A stretch of 64,000 bases of DNA from PGZG01 sp046292765 (lineage in GTDB: Bacteria; Pseudomonadota; Gammaproteobacteria; Pseudomonadales; Alcanivoracaceae). The stretch covers positions 62,001 through 126,000 of the forward strand of contig JBKBQA010000007.1 in NCBI GenBank assembly GCA_046292765.1, in the 5' to 3' direction. The notes under the pieces are model-generated. The model was not told the DNA's origin. It worked only from the letters and a program-made list of their open reading frames with translations, and made no database searches. How positions within the stretch are numbered: the stretch's first letter is position 1; every line of letters begins with the position of its first letter. Of the stretch, positions 18,312 to 26,398 are shown one piece after another. The position numbers and the translations under genes were made by a program.

Positions 18312-19367
18312 TCAGCTGTTTCGCAGTGCTGCAGAGAGAATCCGGGCGGTGATGTCGACGGTCGGAATGACCCGCTCGTAATCCATCCGGGTCGGCCCCA
18401 CGACCGCCAGCACACCGACGGTGTGGCCCTCTGCCCGATAGGGCGCAGACACCAGCGAATACTCATCAAAGGCCTGATAGCCGGCCTCACGGCCGATGAA
18501 TATCTGTACGCCGTCGGCGCGGACACTGCGCTCCAGCAGATGAAGGATATCGCGCTTGCTGCTGAAGGCTTCGAACAGGTCGCGCAGCTTGTCGAGGTCG
18601 TCCGCGCGGGCAGAATCCAGCAGATTGGCCTCTCCGGACACCACATACTGATCGCCGGCATCATGGTCTGTTCGGCGCAGCGCCTTGGCGGCGACGTCCA
18701 TGGCGGTCTGCGTCAGCACATCCATCTGCCGCTTGTCGGCCGCCATGGTCTTAAGCAGGCCGTCGCAGATGTCGTCCAGATCACAACCGGCATAGGTACG
18801 ATTGATGTAGTTGGCGGCCTGACGGAGCTCGGTCTCGCCATACTCCCGGTCGGTGTGAATGACCCGGTTCTGCACCTCGGCACGGTTGATCACCAGAATG
18901 ACCAGCGCCCGCTGTCCCGACAACGGCAGGAACTCCACCATCCGCAGACGGGTGACCTCCCGCTTCGGCACCACCACCACGCCCGCCATCCGGGTCAACT
19001 CCGCGAGGGCGCGCGACGCCTGCGCCACAAGCTCCTTTGCAGATTGGTCCGGGTCAATCAGCTGCTCCAGCTCTTTTCGCAGGGAGAGGGCATTGGCATC
19101 AAGCATCGGCGCGCTGCGCAGCAGGGCATCCACATACAACCGATACCCCGCCTCCGTCGGCACCCTGCCGGCAGACGTATGGGGGCTGGCGAGAATCCCC
19201 ATATCTTCAAGCTCTGCCATGATATTGCGAATGGTGGCCGGGCTGGCCTGCAGTACGGCGCCATCGGCCAGGGTTTTTGACCCCACCGGCTGGCCGTCGC
19301 GGATATGACGCTCCACCAGCGCCATCAACAGGCGTTGTTTGCGTTCACTGAGTTCGGGAGCGGCCAT
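18312..19367 (-). CDS. hrcA: Heat-inducible transcription repressor HrcA
   Basis: Repressor that binds CIRCE operators in bacteria that use it. The N-terminal winged helix is clear (RHIRDGQPVGSKTLADG, SPATIRNIMAELEDMGILASPHTSAGRVPTEAGYR), followed by the GAF-like and dimerisation domains. I prefer the ATG at 19367 (351 residues) over the TTG at 19391. A perfect TATAAT lies at 19405-19400 on the minus strand, which would place transcription start around 19393 and leave the TTG without a leader. I found no CIRCE repeat (TTAGCACTC-N9-GAGTGCTAA) before hrcA, grpE, dnaK or dnaJ. Confidence 0.93.
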   Translation of the reverse strand: MAAPELSERKQRLLMALVERHIRDGQPVGSKTLADGAVLQASPATIRNIMAELEDMGILASPHTSAGRVPTEAGYRLYVDALLRSAPMLDANALSLRKELEQLIDPDQSAKELVAQASRALAELTRMAGVVVVPKREVTRLRMVEFLPLSGQRALVILVINRAEVQNRVIHTDREYGETELRQAANYINRTYAGCDLDDICDGLLKTMAADKRQMDVLTQTAMDVAAKALRRTDHDAGDQYVVSGEANLLDSARADDLDKLRDLFEAFSSKRDILHLLERSVRADGVQIFIGREAGYQAFDEYSLVSAPYRAEGHTVGVLAVVGPTRMDYERVIPTVDITARILSAALRNS

Positions 19368-19494
19368 GGCAAGCAGGCTGACTGTGGACAACGAGCCTCA
19401 TTATAGGAGGGTGGGCGACAAGGGGAAGGGCCAACCCCACCGGCGCACCATATTGTAGAGTGACGGTCATTACCCTTATCATCGCCCCATCATA

Positions 19495-19510
19495 CTGATC
19501 GCATGGACAG
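19495..19510 (+). promoter_or_regulatory. Probable LexA (SOS) box upstream of recN
   Basis: CTGA-N8-ACAG, one mismatch from the gammaproteobacterial consensus CTGT-N8-ACAG, ending three bases before the recN ATG. recN is a standard LexA target in E. coli and Pseudomonas, which supports the call; the single mismatch keeps it provisional. Confidence 0.5.
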
Positions 19511-19513
19511 CAT

Positions 19514-21187
19514 ATGCTCACCCATCTCGGTGTTCGCCACTTCGCCACCGTCGACTCGCTGGAACTCGAACCCGGCCGCGGGCTGACTGTTATCAGCGGC
19601 GAAACCGGTGCCGGCAAGTCGATCATCATTGACGCCCTCGGTCTTGCCCTCGGCGAACGGGCCGACAGCAGCGTGGTCCGGGCCGGCTGCGAACGCGCCG
19701 AAGTCGAAGCCGCGTTTGATCTGACCGACTGTCCGGCGGCGCGCCAATGGCTGGCTGCGCGGGAACTGGACCATGACGATGAGTGCATCCTGCGGCGCAC
19801 AGTACGCGAGGACGGCCGCTCCCGCGCCTACGTCAACGGCTCGCCGGTACCAGTCACCGAGGTCCGCGAGCTGGGCGAGCTACTGATCAGTATCCACTCC
19901 CAGCACGAACATCAATCGCTGTTGAAACGTGATGCGCAACGGGCGCTACTCGACAGCTTTGCCGGCGCCGATGCTTTGCTGCGCGAACTGCGCCAGCGCT
20001 GGCGCCAGTGGCGTGACGCCCATCGGGCCCATTCCGACGCCCTCGCGAGCGCCTGCGAGCTGGGTGAAAAACAGGATCTGCTGCGCTTCCAGCTCGAAGA
20101 GCTGGAAGCCTTTGACCTTGGCGAGCAGGAGCTCGCCGGACTGGAGGCTGAACAAAAGCGGCTCGGCAACGCCGATACCCTGATCCGCCTGTGTCAGCAA
20201 TCGCTGGGTCTGCTGTACGAGCAGGATGAAGGCTCGGTCGGTGACCAGCTTGCCCGAGTACAGCATTGGCTCGGTGACGCCATTGGCGGGGATGAAGCCC
20301 TCGCCGGTGCTCTGGCCACGGTGGAGTCGGCCCGGCTGCAGGTCGAGGCCGCTGCCGACGACCTGCGTCACTATCTGGACCGTCTCGATCTCGACCCTGA
20401 ACGCCTCTCCCAGGTGGAAGAACGGCTTGGCCAGGCCTACACCCTTGCTCGCAAGCATCGGGTGCGGGCGGAGGAGCTGTTTGCCCACCATCAGTCACTC
20501 CGCGACGAAGCCGGCCGGCTGGAGCACCATGACGATCACCTGCTGGCGCTGGAGAAGCAGGAACAGGCAGCGCGGGAGGCCTTTACCGGCCTCGCCCGAC
20601 AGCTGTCTGATGTGCGCCGCAACCATGCCGGCGCCCTCGCCAGCGGTGTGCTCAGCAACCTCAAGGCGCTCGGCATGAAAGGCGCCCGGCTGGAAGTGGT
20701 GCTGACGCCCTGCGAGGCCAGCGCCGACGGCCTCGAAGACGTCGAGTTCCTGTTTACTGCCAACCCCGGCCAACCGCTCCGCCCGCTGGCAAAGGTTGCC
20801 TCCGGAGGTGAGCTGTCCCGAGTCAGTCTTGCCATACAAGTGATCTGCGCGAAGACCCTGACTGTGCCCTGCCTGGTGTTTGATGAGGTGGACGTTGGTG
20901 TCGGAGGTGGTGTGGCGGAAATCGTCGGGCGATTGCTGCGCGAGCTCGGCGCGCACGCTCAGGTGCTCTGCATTACCCATCAGCCGCAAGTGGCCAGCCT
21001 TGGCCACAGCCACTGGCAGGTGCAAAAGCAGCAGAAGAAAGACAGCACCCACACGCGGGTGCTGTCACTGGATCAGAACCAGCGCGTGCAGGAAGTGGCG
21101 CGGATGCTTGGCGGCGTCGAAATCACCGACTCCACCCTCGCCCACGCCCGGGAAATGCTGCAGAAAAGCCAGGCGCTGGCGAGCTGA
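19514..21187 (+). CDS. recN: DNA repair protein RecN (SMC-like ATPase)
   Basis: SMC-family ATPase acting in recombinational repair of double-strand breaks. The 557 residues have Walker A GETGAGKSIIIDAL near residue 30, a central coiled-coil region (about 150-380), the ABC signature ASGGELSRVSLA near 435 and Walker B CLVFDEVDVGVGGG near 455, with CITHQPQVAS as the switch region. Divergent from hrcA, with a near-consensus LexA box at its start. Its stop abuts that of convergent fur, with no intergenic base between the two genes. Confidence 0.97.
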   Translation: MLTHLGVRHFATVDSLELEPGRGLTVISGETGAGKSIIIDALGLALGERADSSVVRAGCERAEVEAAFDLTDCPAARQWLAARELDHDDECILRRTVREDGRSRAYVNGSPVPVTEVRELGELLISIHSQHEHQSLLKRDAQRALLDSFAGADALLRELRQRWRQWRDAHRAHSDALASACELGEKQDLLRFQLEELEAFDLGEQELAGLEAEQKRLGNADTLIRLCQQSLGLLYEQDEGSVGDQLARVQHWLGDAIGGDEALAGALATVESARLQVEAAADDLRHYLDRLDLDPERLSQVEERLGQAYTLARKHRVRAEELFAHHQSLRDEAGRLEHHDDHLLALEKQEQAAREAFTGLARQLSDVRRNHAGALASGVLSNLKALGMKGARLEVVLTPCEASADGLEDVEFLFTANPGQPLRPLAKVASGGELSRVSLAIQVICAKTLTVPCLVFDEVDVGVGGGVAEIVGRLLRELGAHAQVLCITHQPQVASLGHSHWQVQKQQKKDSTHTRVLSLDQNQRVQEVARMLGGVEITDSTLAHAREMLQKSQALAS

Positions 21188-21592
21188 TCAGGACTTTTTC
21201 GGCTTTACGTACAGCACCAGCTTGTGGTCAACCAGCTCGAATCCGTGCTGGTCGGCAATCAGTCGCTGGCGCTTCTCGATCTCCGCATCGACAAACTCGA
21301 TCACCTCGTTGGTGTCGACCCGTACCATGTGGTCATGGTGGCCTTCGTTGGCCAGCTCGAAAACTGCCGAACCGCCCTCGAAATTATGACGCATGACAAT
21401 GCCAGCCTGCTCGAACTGGGTCAGCACCCGATAGACCGTGGCCAGCCCCACATCGGCGCCGGTTTCCAGCAGCGCCTTGTAGATATCCTCGGCACTCATG
21501 TGGCGCTCGGCGGATTCCTCCAGCTTCTGCAGGATCTTGACTCTGGGCAGGGTTACCTTGAGGCCCGCCTTGCGAAGCTCCTGATCTTCCAC
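21188..21592 (-). CDS. fur: Ferric uptake regulator Fur
   Basis: Fe2+-dependent repressor of iron uptake. The 134 residues begin with GTG at 21592, preceded by GGGAG. The winged helix (LRKAGLKVTLPRVKILQ, VGLATVYRVLTQFEQAG) and dimerisation domain with HHDHM are typical. The two cysteines that form the CxxC structural zinc site after HHDH in E. coli are replaced by Arg and Thr (HHDHMVRVDTNEVIEF), and the protein has no cysteine at all. Divergent from bamE, as in Pseudomonas. Confidence 0.97.
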   Translation of the reverse strand: MEDQELRKAGLKVTLPRVKILQKLEESAERHMSAEDIYKALLETGADVGLATVYRVLTQFEQAGIVMRHNFEGGSAVFELANEGHHDHMVRVDTNEVIEFVDAEIEKRQRLIADQHGFELVDHKLVLYVKPKKS

Positions 21593-21612
21593 CGATTCGC
21601 TCCCGGTTAGTT

Positions 21613-21630
21613 CCGTCGGTCAACCGACGG
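21613..21630. promoter_or_regulatory. 18-bp inverted repeat between fur and bamE
   Basis: CCGTCGGT-ca-ACCGACGG, perfect 8-bp arms with a two-base centre, immediately upstream of the fur start and of the bamE promoter. It could be an operator or part of the fur 5' leader. It does not match the AT-rich Fur box, so Fur autoregulation is not implied. Confidence 0.45.
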
Positions 21631-21636
21631 GTGAAC

Positions 21637-21664
21637 TTGTCTCCCCGGATGGGGTCTGTATTAT
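21637..21664 (+). promoter_or_regulatory. Probable sigma-70 promoter of bamE
   Basis: TTGTCT (21637-21642), a 16-base spacer, TATTAT (21659-21664), about 30 bases before the bamE ATG. Both hexamers are close to consensus. Confidence 0.5.
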
Positions 21665-21695
21665 CGCCCCAATTCACCGTGAAGTGGAAACTGCC

Positions 21696-22103
21696 ATGCG
21701 CATTGCCAGCCTGATCGCCCTTCTTGTCGCCGCGCTTGTGGTCAGCGGCTGCAGTACGTTGCGCTTCCCCGGCGTTTACCGGATTGATATCCCGCAGGGC
21801 AACTTTGTCACTGAGGACATGCTTAACCAGCTCAACCCGGGCATGAGTCCGGATCAGGTCCGCTATGTGCTGGGTATGCCAACACTGGTCGACCCCTTCA
21901 CTCCGGACACCTGGTTTTATCTGATGTCGCTGCAACCGGGCAAAGGCGACCCGGTGGAGCAGCAGATCGTGGTGCATTTCCGTGACGGCGGCTACAGCCA
22001 CCACGATGGCGAGGTCATTGCCGACTTCCGCAGCAAGGTTGGCGCCTCACAGGATCGCGAGCTGGCCTCTCAGGCCGACCAGCAGCGGCGCGCGCGCGAG
22101 TAA
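21696..22103 (+). CDS. bamE: Outer membrane assembly lipoprotein BamE (SmpA/OmlA)
   Basis: Lipoprotein component of the BAM complex that inserts beta-barrels into the outer membrane. The ATG at 21696 gives 135 residues starting MRIASLIALLVAALVVSGCS, a lipoprotein signal with the acylated Cys in VSGC. The BamE fold motif follows (NQLNPGMSPDQVRYVLGMPTLVDPF, then WFYLMSLQPG). The C-terminus is charged and probably flexible. Divergent from fur and convergent with rnfH, the standard fur/bamE-rnfH neighbourhood. Confidence 0.95.
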   Translation: MRIASLIALLVAALVVSGCSTLRFPGVYRIDIPQGNFVTEDMLNQLNPGMSPDQVRYVLGMPTLVDPFTPDTWFYLMSLQPGKGDPVEQQIVVHFRDGGYSHHDGEVIADFRSKVGASQDRELASQADQQRRARE

Positions 22104-22129
22104 ACACCGACTTCAGCGCCGGTCCGGCC

Positions 22130-22444
22130 TCAGGCTTGTCCAGCGCGCTTTTCCTTTGTCTGCTTCGCCCGCGCCTTGCGGTTGTCCTTCGGGTCGATGA
22201 TCAGCGGCCGATAGATCTCCACCCGTTCGCCATCGATCAGCAGCCGAGTTTTCGGGCTGGCCTCCACCTTGCCAAACACCCCCAACGTGGCGCGCTCGAT
22301 GTCCAGCTCGGGAAAGTGCCCGGTAATCCCCGACTGCTGCACTGCCTCAAATACCGTCGTACCCTCGGCAACCCGCAAGGAAATCACCTTCTGCCGCTCC
22401 GGCAGCGCAAACACCACCTCGACATTGATCAGGCCGTCACTCAT
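22130..22444 (-). CDS. rnfH: RnfH family ubiquitin-like protein
   Basis: Small beta-grasp protein of unclear biochemical role, named for its link to Rnf clusters in some bacteria. The 104 residues begin with INVEVVFALPERQKVISLRV and contain GTTVFEAVQQSGI and GVFGK, the family signature, then GERVEIYRPL and a Lys/Arg-rich tail. It is convergent with bamE and lies ten bases after the transporter gene on the same strand. Usually a RatA-type START protein sits between rnfH and smpB; here that place holds a transporter gene. Confidence 0.88.
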   Translation of the reverse strand: MSDGLINVEVVFALPERQKVISLRVAEGTTVFEAVQQSGITGHFPELDIERATLGVFGKVEASPKTRLLIDGERVEIYRPLIIDPKDNRKARAKQTKEKRAGQA

Positions 22445-22453
22445 GCATCCCCC

Positions 22454-23839
22454 TCAGAGCAACCCAAGACCATGGGCGAGCACCGCCAGAATGGCGAGCG
22501 GGGCAATGATTCTCACCGCCACCCGCCAGCCGAGATAGACGCGGAAGCTGGTCATATTCAGTTCCTTGCGGGCGTGGCTGTCTTTCATCACCCAGCCAGC
22601 GAAGAGGGCAATCAGCAGGCCACCCAGCGGCAGCATGATATTCGTGGTCAGAAAATCCAGGCTGCCAAACACAGTGCGGCCAAACAGGGTGACATCCTGC
22701 CAGAGGTTGAATGACAACACGGATCCGATGCCGATCAGCCATGCCCCACCCGCCAGCACCAGCGAGGCCTTGCGGCGCGACCAGCCAGCTTCCACCCGCC
22801 ACGCCACCAGCGGCTCCAGCAGCGAGATCGACGAACTCCAGGCCGCAAACAGGACCAGTACAAAAAACAGGGTGCCGAACCAGATGCCGGCCGGCATCTG
22901 GGCGAAGGCCAGCGGCAGGGTCTGGAACAGCAAGCCGGGACCGGCGCCTGGCTCCAGGCCGTTGGCAAAGACGATCGGGAAAATGCACAAGCCGGCCACC
23001 AACGCCACCAGCGTATCGAGGAAGGCGATGGTGAGAACAGTGGAGCCGATTGAAACCGGCTTTTTCTGCCCGGCCCTGTCTGTGACCTCGCGCGGCATGT
23101 AGGCGCCATAGGCCATGATGGCGCCAAGACCGAGACTGAGGGTAAAAAACGAATGCCCCATCGCCACCAGCACAGCCTCGGACGTGAGCCTGCTGAAATC
23201 GACATCGAACATAAACGCCGCAGCCTCGGCGAACCCGCCAGAACCGGCGGCATATCCCAGCAGCACCAGCAACATCAGGAACAACGCCGGCATCAGGATC
23301 TGGGCGGCCCGCTGCAAGCCCCGGTGAATACCCTGAATGACCACCGCCGCCGTGAGAATGATGAACAGGGTGTGGCATATCAGCATGGTCAAGGGGCTGG
23401 CCAGCAGGCCATCAAAGACGGCGCCGACCTGGGCTGCATCGGCTCCGGAGAACGCGGTCGGCATGGCATAGATGTAGTAAAGCGCCCAACCGGCGATGAC
23501 ACTGTAGAAGGTGAGAATCAGGAACCCCGCCAGCGCGCCGAGATAGCCCAGGCCCTTCCAGCGACTGCTAACCTCGGCCTGACTGGCCAGCTTTTTCATG
23601 GTGTTGATCGGGCTCATGCCGCCACGCCGTCCCATCATCACCTCGGCAACCATCACCGGCACCCCCACCAGAGCAATGATCAGCAGATACAGGAGCACGA
23701 AAGCCCCGCCGCCGTACTCGCCGGTGATATAGGGAAACTTCCAGATATTGCCCAACCCCACCGCAGAACCGGTGGCAGCAAGAATGAACACCCAGCGGCT
23801 GGTCCAGATGCCGTGCAGCGATGCGTGGTTCTTTTCCAT
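22454..23839 (-). CDS. Sodium-dependent NSS/SNF family transporter
   Basis: Predicted Na+-coupled symporter of amino acids or related solutes in the inner membrane. The 461 residues have about eleven to twelve hydrophobic segments. TM1 shows the diagnostic unwound region (FILAATGSAVGLGNIWKFPY), followed by NGGGAF-like GEYGGGAFVLLY and the VAEVMMGRRGG loop typical of the LeuT fold. The substrate cannot be told from sequence. It occupies the position between rnfH and smpB where RatA is normally found, and is divergent from smpB by about 125 bases. Confidence 0.9.
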   Translation of the reverse strand: MEKNHASLHGIWTSRWVFILAATGSAVGLGNIWKFPYITGEYGGGAFVLLYLLIIALVGVPVMVAEVMMGRRGGMSPINTMKKLASQAEVSSRWKGLGYLGALAGFLILTFYSVIAGWALYYIYAMPTAFSGADAAQVGAVFDGLLASPLTMLICHTLFIILTAAVVIQGIHRGLQRAAQILMPALFLMLLVLLGYAAGSGGFAEAAAFMFDVDFSRLTSEAVLVAMGHSFFTLSLGLGAIMAYGAYMPREVTDRAGQKKPVSIGSTVLTIAFLDTLVALVAGLCIFPIVFANGLEPGAGPGLLFQTLPLAFAQMPAGIWFGTLFFVLVLFAAWSSSISLLEPLVAWRVEAGWSRRKASLVLAGGAWLIGIGSVLSFNLWQDVTLFGRTVFGSLDFLTTNIMLPLGGLLIALFAGWVMKDSHARKELNMTSFRVYLGWRVAVRIIAPLAILAVLAHGLGLL

Positions 23840-23963
23840 AACAGCCCGCCCAGATCAGGAAAGGCGCCATTTTCCGGACAAACCGTCGCCGCCTCAAGGA
23901 AAACCCGCAACCAGTGCACGTCAGGCATGCATTTGGCCGCAGCTACCGTATAATCGCCGCCCT

Positions 23964-24440
23964 ATGAGCAAATCCGCCAGCGCCTCCTCCGCCCCCCGTG
24001 ACATTGCCGTTAACCGCAAGGCACGCCACGACTACTTCCTCGAAGAAAAATTCGAGGCCGGGCTGGTCATGCTCGGCTGGGAGGTCAAGTCCCTGCGCGC
24101 CGGCAAGTGCAATCTGTCCGAGGCCTACATCATGCTGAAGGACGGTGAAGCCTGGCTGTTTGGCTGCCGGATCGAACCACTGCAAACCGCCAGCACCCAT
24201 GTCATCCCGGACCCGCTTCGCAACCGCAAGTTGTTGCTGCATCGGAAGCAGCTCAGCCAGATTTTTGCCGGCGTGCAACGCGACGGCTATACCTGCGTGC
24301 CGGTGAGTCTGTACTGGGACCGTGGCCGGGCAAAACTGGAAATCGCGCTCGCCAAGGGCAAGCAAAAATTTGACAAGCGGGCCACCGAGAAAGACCGGGA
24401 CTGGAGCCGGCAGAAACAGCGGTTGATGCGCAAACGCTAG
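23964..24440 (+). CDS. smpB: SsrA-binding protein SmpB
   Basis: Binds tmRNA and carries it to stalled ribosomes. The 158 residues show the OB-fold core with NRKARHDYFLEEKFEAGLVMLGWEVKSLR, the LSEAYIMLKDGEAWLFGC segment and the basic tail needed in the ribosomal mRNA channel (DRDWSRQKQRLMRKR). The ATG at 23964 has no recognisable ribosome site; instead TATAAT (23949-23954) lies only nine bases upstream. The ssrA gene follows 635 bases downstream on the same strand. Terminated by the hairpin at 24451. Confidence 0.97.
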   Translation: MSKSASASSAPRDIAVNRKARHDYFLEEKFEAGLVMLGWEVKSLRAGKCNLSEAYIMLKDGEAWLFGCRIEPLQTASTHVIPDPLRNRKLLLHRKQLSQIFAGVQRDGYTCVPVSLYWDRGRAKLEIALAKGKQKFDKRATEKDRDWSRQKQRLMRKR

Positions 24441-24450
24441 CAGCACAACA

Positions 24451-24474
24451 AAAGGGCCGGATCACCGGCCCTTT
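24451..24474. terminator. Bidirectional terminator after smpB
   Basis: Perfect 10-bp stem (24451-24460 with 24465-24474) and ATCA loop, flanked by A's on the left and T's on the right. It lies between the convergent smpB and the small membrane-protein gene, serving both. Confidence 0.85.
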
Positions 24475-24481
24475 GACTGCA

Positions 24482-24763
24482 TCATAGTACCTTGGCGGAA
24501 CGGCGCGCCCTCAGGGCGCTGATGTCGTCACGCAGCTGCCAGTAAAACAGCAGCCAGGCGCGCAGCAGCGCCGGCAGGAAATACAGCGCTACCAACACCA
24601 CCACAAACCCGATATCGGTGATGCGGTCCACCAGCAGAATGCCGGCGGCGTAGAGGGTCAGCGCCAGCATCAGGCCAAGGCCACGAAACGCCAGCGGAAA
24701 CTTCTTCAGCGGCGCCAGCATAGGCGCGCTCACTTCATTCACTCGATCAAACAGCGTCTTCAT
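24482..24763 (-). CDS. Small inner-membrane protein of unknown function
   Basis: I do not recognise the family. The 93 residues have an N-terminal amphipathic stretch, two hydrophobic helices (LGLMLALTLYAAGILLV, about residues 29-45, and IGFVVVLVALYFLPALLRAW, about 51-70) and a basic C-terminus, consistent with a two-helix inner-membrane protein. ATG at 24763 with a GGAG-like site (gaggagtag) upstream. It is convergent with smpB, and about 310 bases without another gene separate it from ssrA. No role can be inferred from the neighbours. Confidence 0.7.
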   Translation of the reverse strand: MKTLFDRVNEVSAPMLAPLKKFPLAFRGLGLMLALTLYAAGILLVDRITDIGFVVVLVALYFLPALLRAWLLFYWQLRDDISALRARRSAKVL

Positions 24764-25029
24764 CGTCTACTCCTCAATGAATGACCCGGGTCTGATCAGC
24801 GGTCTCTTTGTTTAGCTTCTTGGGGACGCGCTGAGGAGAGCCTTAACTCTCCGACCATTGTGTGGCCAACACCGCCGGTTTCCCCTCCGGACCCGCTGGC
24901 GCTTGTGGCGCCCTGCTCACCGAAAACCTCGCGGCACTCTTTCAACGCGTTTATGATGCCCCTTTGACAGCGGACAATGACACGGTTTCTGATTGATTGT
25001 CGGACAGACAAATTTACTGATCAGTCACA
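24764..25029. other. Intergenic stretch before the ssrA promoter
   Basis: Contains no ORF I can support; a 71-codon minus-strand frame here has no convincing start or composition. It should hold the promoter of the minus-strand small membrane protein at its left end. No repeat or RNA fold was noticed. Confidence 0.5.
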
Positions 25030-25058
25030 CTTGAAACTATCTCCCACGCCCCCCATCT
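25030..25058 (+). promoter_or_regulatory. Sigma-32 (RpoH) consensus promoter for ssrA
   Basis: CTTGAAA (25030-25036), a 14-base spacer, CCCCATCT (25051-25058): both elements match the E. coli RpoH consensus perfectly. The -10 element ends 17 bases before the mature tmRNA 5' end, consistent with a short precursor leader. No equally good sigma-70 pair is visible in the same place. Confidence 0.85.
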
Positions 25059-25075
25059 AGTATCCTGTACCCACT

Positions 25076-25430
25076 GGGGCCGACATGGTTTCGACGCCGG
25101 TATTGAATCTTGTGGTGCATGCCGAGCAGGCTACGATGCTCGTAAATCCATTGTGGCAAAAAAGTAATCGCAAACGACGATTCCTACGCACTAGCAGCCT
25201 AAATCCCTGCTAACCGTCGCGCGACCCTGTCTGTGGGGGAGCAACACGGGCACGCATACACAGACTCGCGATGAGGTTCGCCCCGAACTGAATTGCTAAA
25301 CCTTTAGGGGATCGGAACCAGCACCCTGCCCGTCGGGCCGCTGGAACCTAAATCAGTAGACACGGCTAAGCATGTAGATCTGCAAGTGGATTGCTGACGG
25401 ACGCGGGTTCGATCCCCGCCGGCTCCACCA
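25076..25430 (+). ncRNA. ssrA: Transfer-messenger RNA (tmRNA, ssrA)
   Basis: Rescues stalled ribosomes together with SmpB. The 5' end GGGGCCG pairs with CGGCTCC before the encoded CCA at 25428-25430, forming the tRNA-like acceptor stem, and the T-arm GGGTTCGATCCC is at 25405-25416. The tag frame begins at GCA 25170 and reads ANDDSYALAA followed by TAA (25200-25202), close to the E. coli tag ANDENYALAA. Length is 355 bases. Followed by an intrinsic terminator, and its 3' end is the insertion point of the island. Confidence 0.97.
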
Positions 25431-25436
25431 AAACCA

Positions 25437-25467
25437 ACAAAAAAGCCGCCTAGCGCGGCTTTTTTGT
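25437..25467 (+). terminator. Intrinsic terminator of ssrA
   Basis: A 13-bp stem (25437-25449 with 25455-25467) around CTAGC, with six A's in the left arm and six T's in the right. It starts seven bases after the tmRNA CCA end. Confidence 0.9.
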
Positions 25468-25544
25468 TGCCTGAAATCAGCTACTTATTGCACCTTTGCT
25501 GCCCGGCCCCCTACAACCCGCTCTATTGAAATCCAGGGGCACAT

Positions 25545-25601
25545 GGGGGCATATTTGGGGGCATATTTGATACCCCCAGCGGAGATGCCCCCAAATGCCC
25601 C
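25545..25601. repeat. Tandem and inverted GGGGGCAT repeats before the integrase
   Basis: GGGGGCATATTTG occurs at 25545-25557 and again at 25557-25569 (12-bp period). The inverted form ATGCCCCC is at 25585-25592, and ATGCCCC follows at 25595-25601, over the integrase start codon. The arrangement resembles arm-type integrase or excisionase sites next to an att site; that reading is inference. Confidence 0.6.
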
Positions 25602-26398
25602 TTACCGACACCAAGCTCCGGGCAGCAAAACCGAAAAACGAACCCTACCGCCTCTACGATGAGAAAGCCCTGTACCTGGAGGTGCTCAGCTCTGGCGGGC
25701 GCTACTGGCGGATGAAGTACCGCCATCAAGGCAAAGAGAAACGTCTCTCTTTCGGGGTATACCCTGACGTCAGCCTTGCACAAGCACGCGCCAAACGGGA
25801 TCAAGCCCGCGCCCTGCTGGCCGACGGAACTGACCCGGGCCATGCGAAGAAAGAAGCCAAACGGGAAAAGGCCAAATCGGCCGCCAATAGCTTTGAAGCC
25901 ATCGCCCGAGAATGGCATGGGATACAGGCAGCCGGGCGCTGGACAGAAGGCCATGCCACCAAAACCCTGCAGGGACTCAAAAAGCACATCTTCCCGGAGC
26001 TGGGACATCGCCCCATCTCGGAAATCACCCCCGCAGAATTGTTGGCGGTACTCAAAGCCATGCAGGCCGAAGGCACCATCGACCGGGCTAACCGCCTACG
26101 CCAAACCTGCGGCGAAGTCTTCCGCTACGGGATCGTGACAAGCCGCAATGAGGGCAACCCAGCCGCGGATCTGGTGCGAGCACTCCAACCAAGCCGCCAG
26201 CGCCACTTTGCCGCCCTCACCAAGGAGCAGCTACCCGGATTCCTCCAGACACTCAAAAGCGAGCACAGAGCGTCCCCGGTGACCCTTTTGGGCATCAAGC
26301 TGCTAGCGCTGACCTTCGTGCGCCCTGGCGAGCTGCGACAGGCCAAGTGGGAGGAATTCGACGTTGAGGCCGGCATGTGGGAGGTGCCGGCCCAATAG
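25595..26398 (+). pseudogene. P4-type tyrosine integrase, 3'-truncated
   Basis: Site-specific recombinase that would have inserted the island at the 3' end of ssrA. The 267 residues contain the DUF4102 arm-binding domain (MPLTDTKLRAAKPKNEPYRLYDEKALYLEV), the core-binding SAM-like domain (about 95-185) and the start of the catalytic domain up to the first catalytic Arg region (TFVRPGELRQAKWEEFD). The reading frame then ends in a perfect palindrome, so the catalytic Lys, HxxR, His/Trp and Tyr are absent. Intact members are about 400 residues. It is therefore almost certainly inactive as a recombinase. Confidence 0.93.

Noticed and set aside
24796..25011. 71-codon minus-strand ORF between the small membrane protein and ssrA
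   Set aside because: No good ribosome site, odd composition, and no family resemblance.
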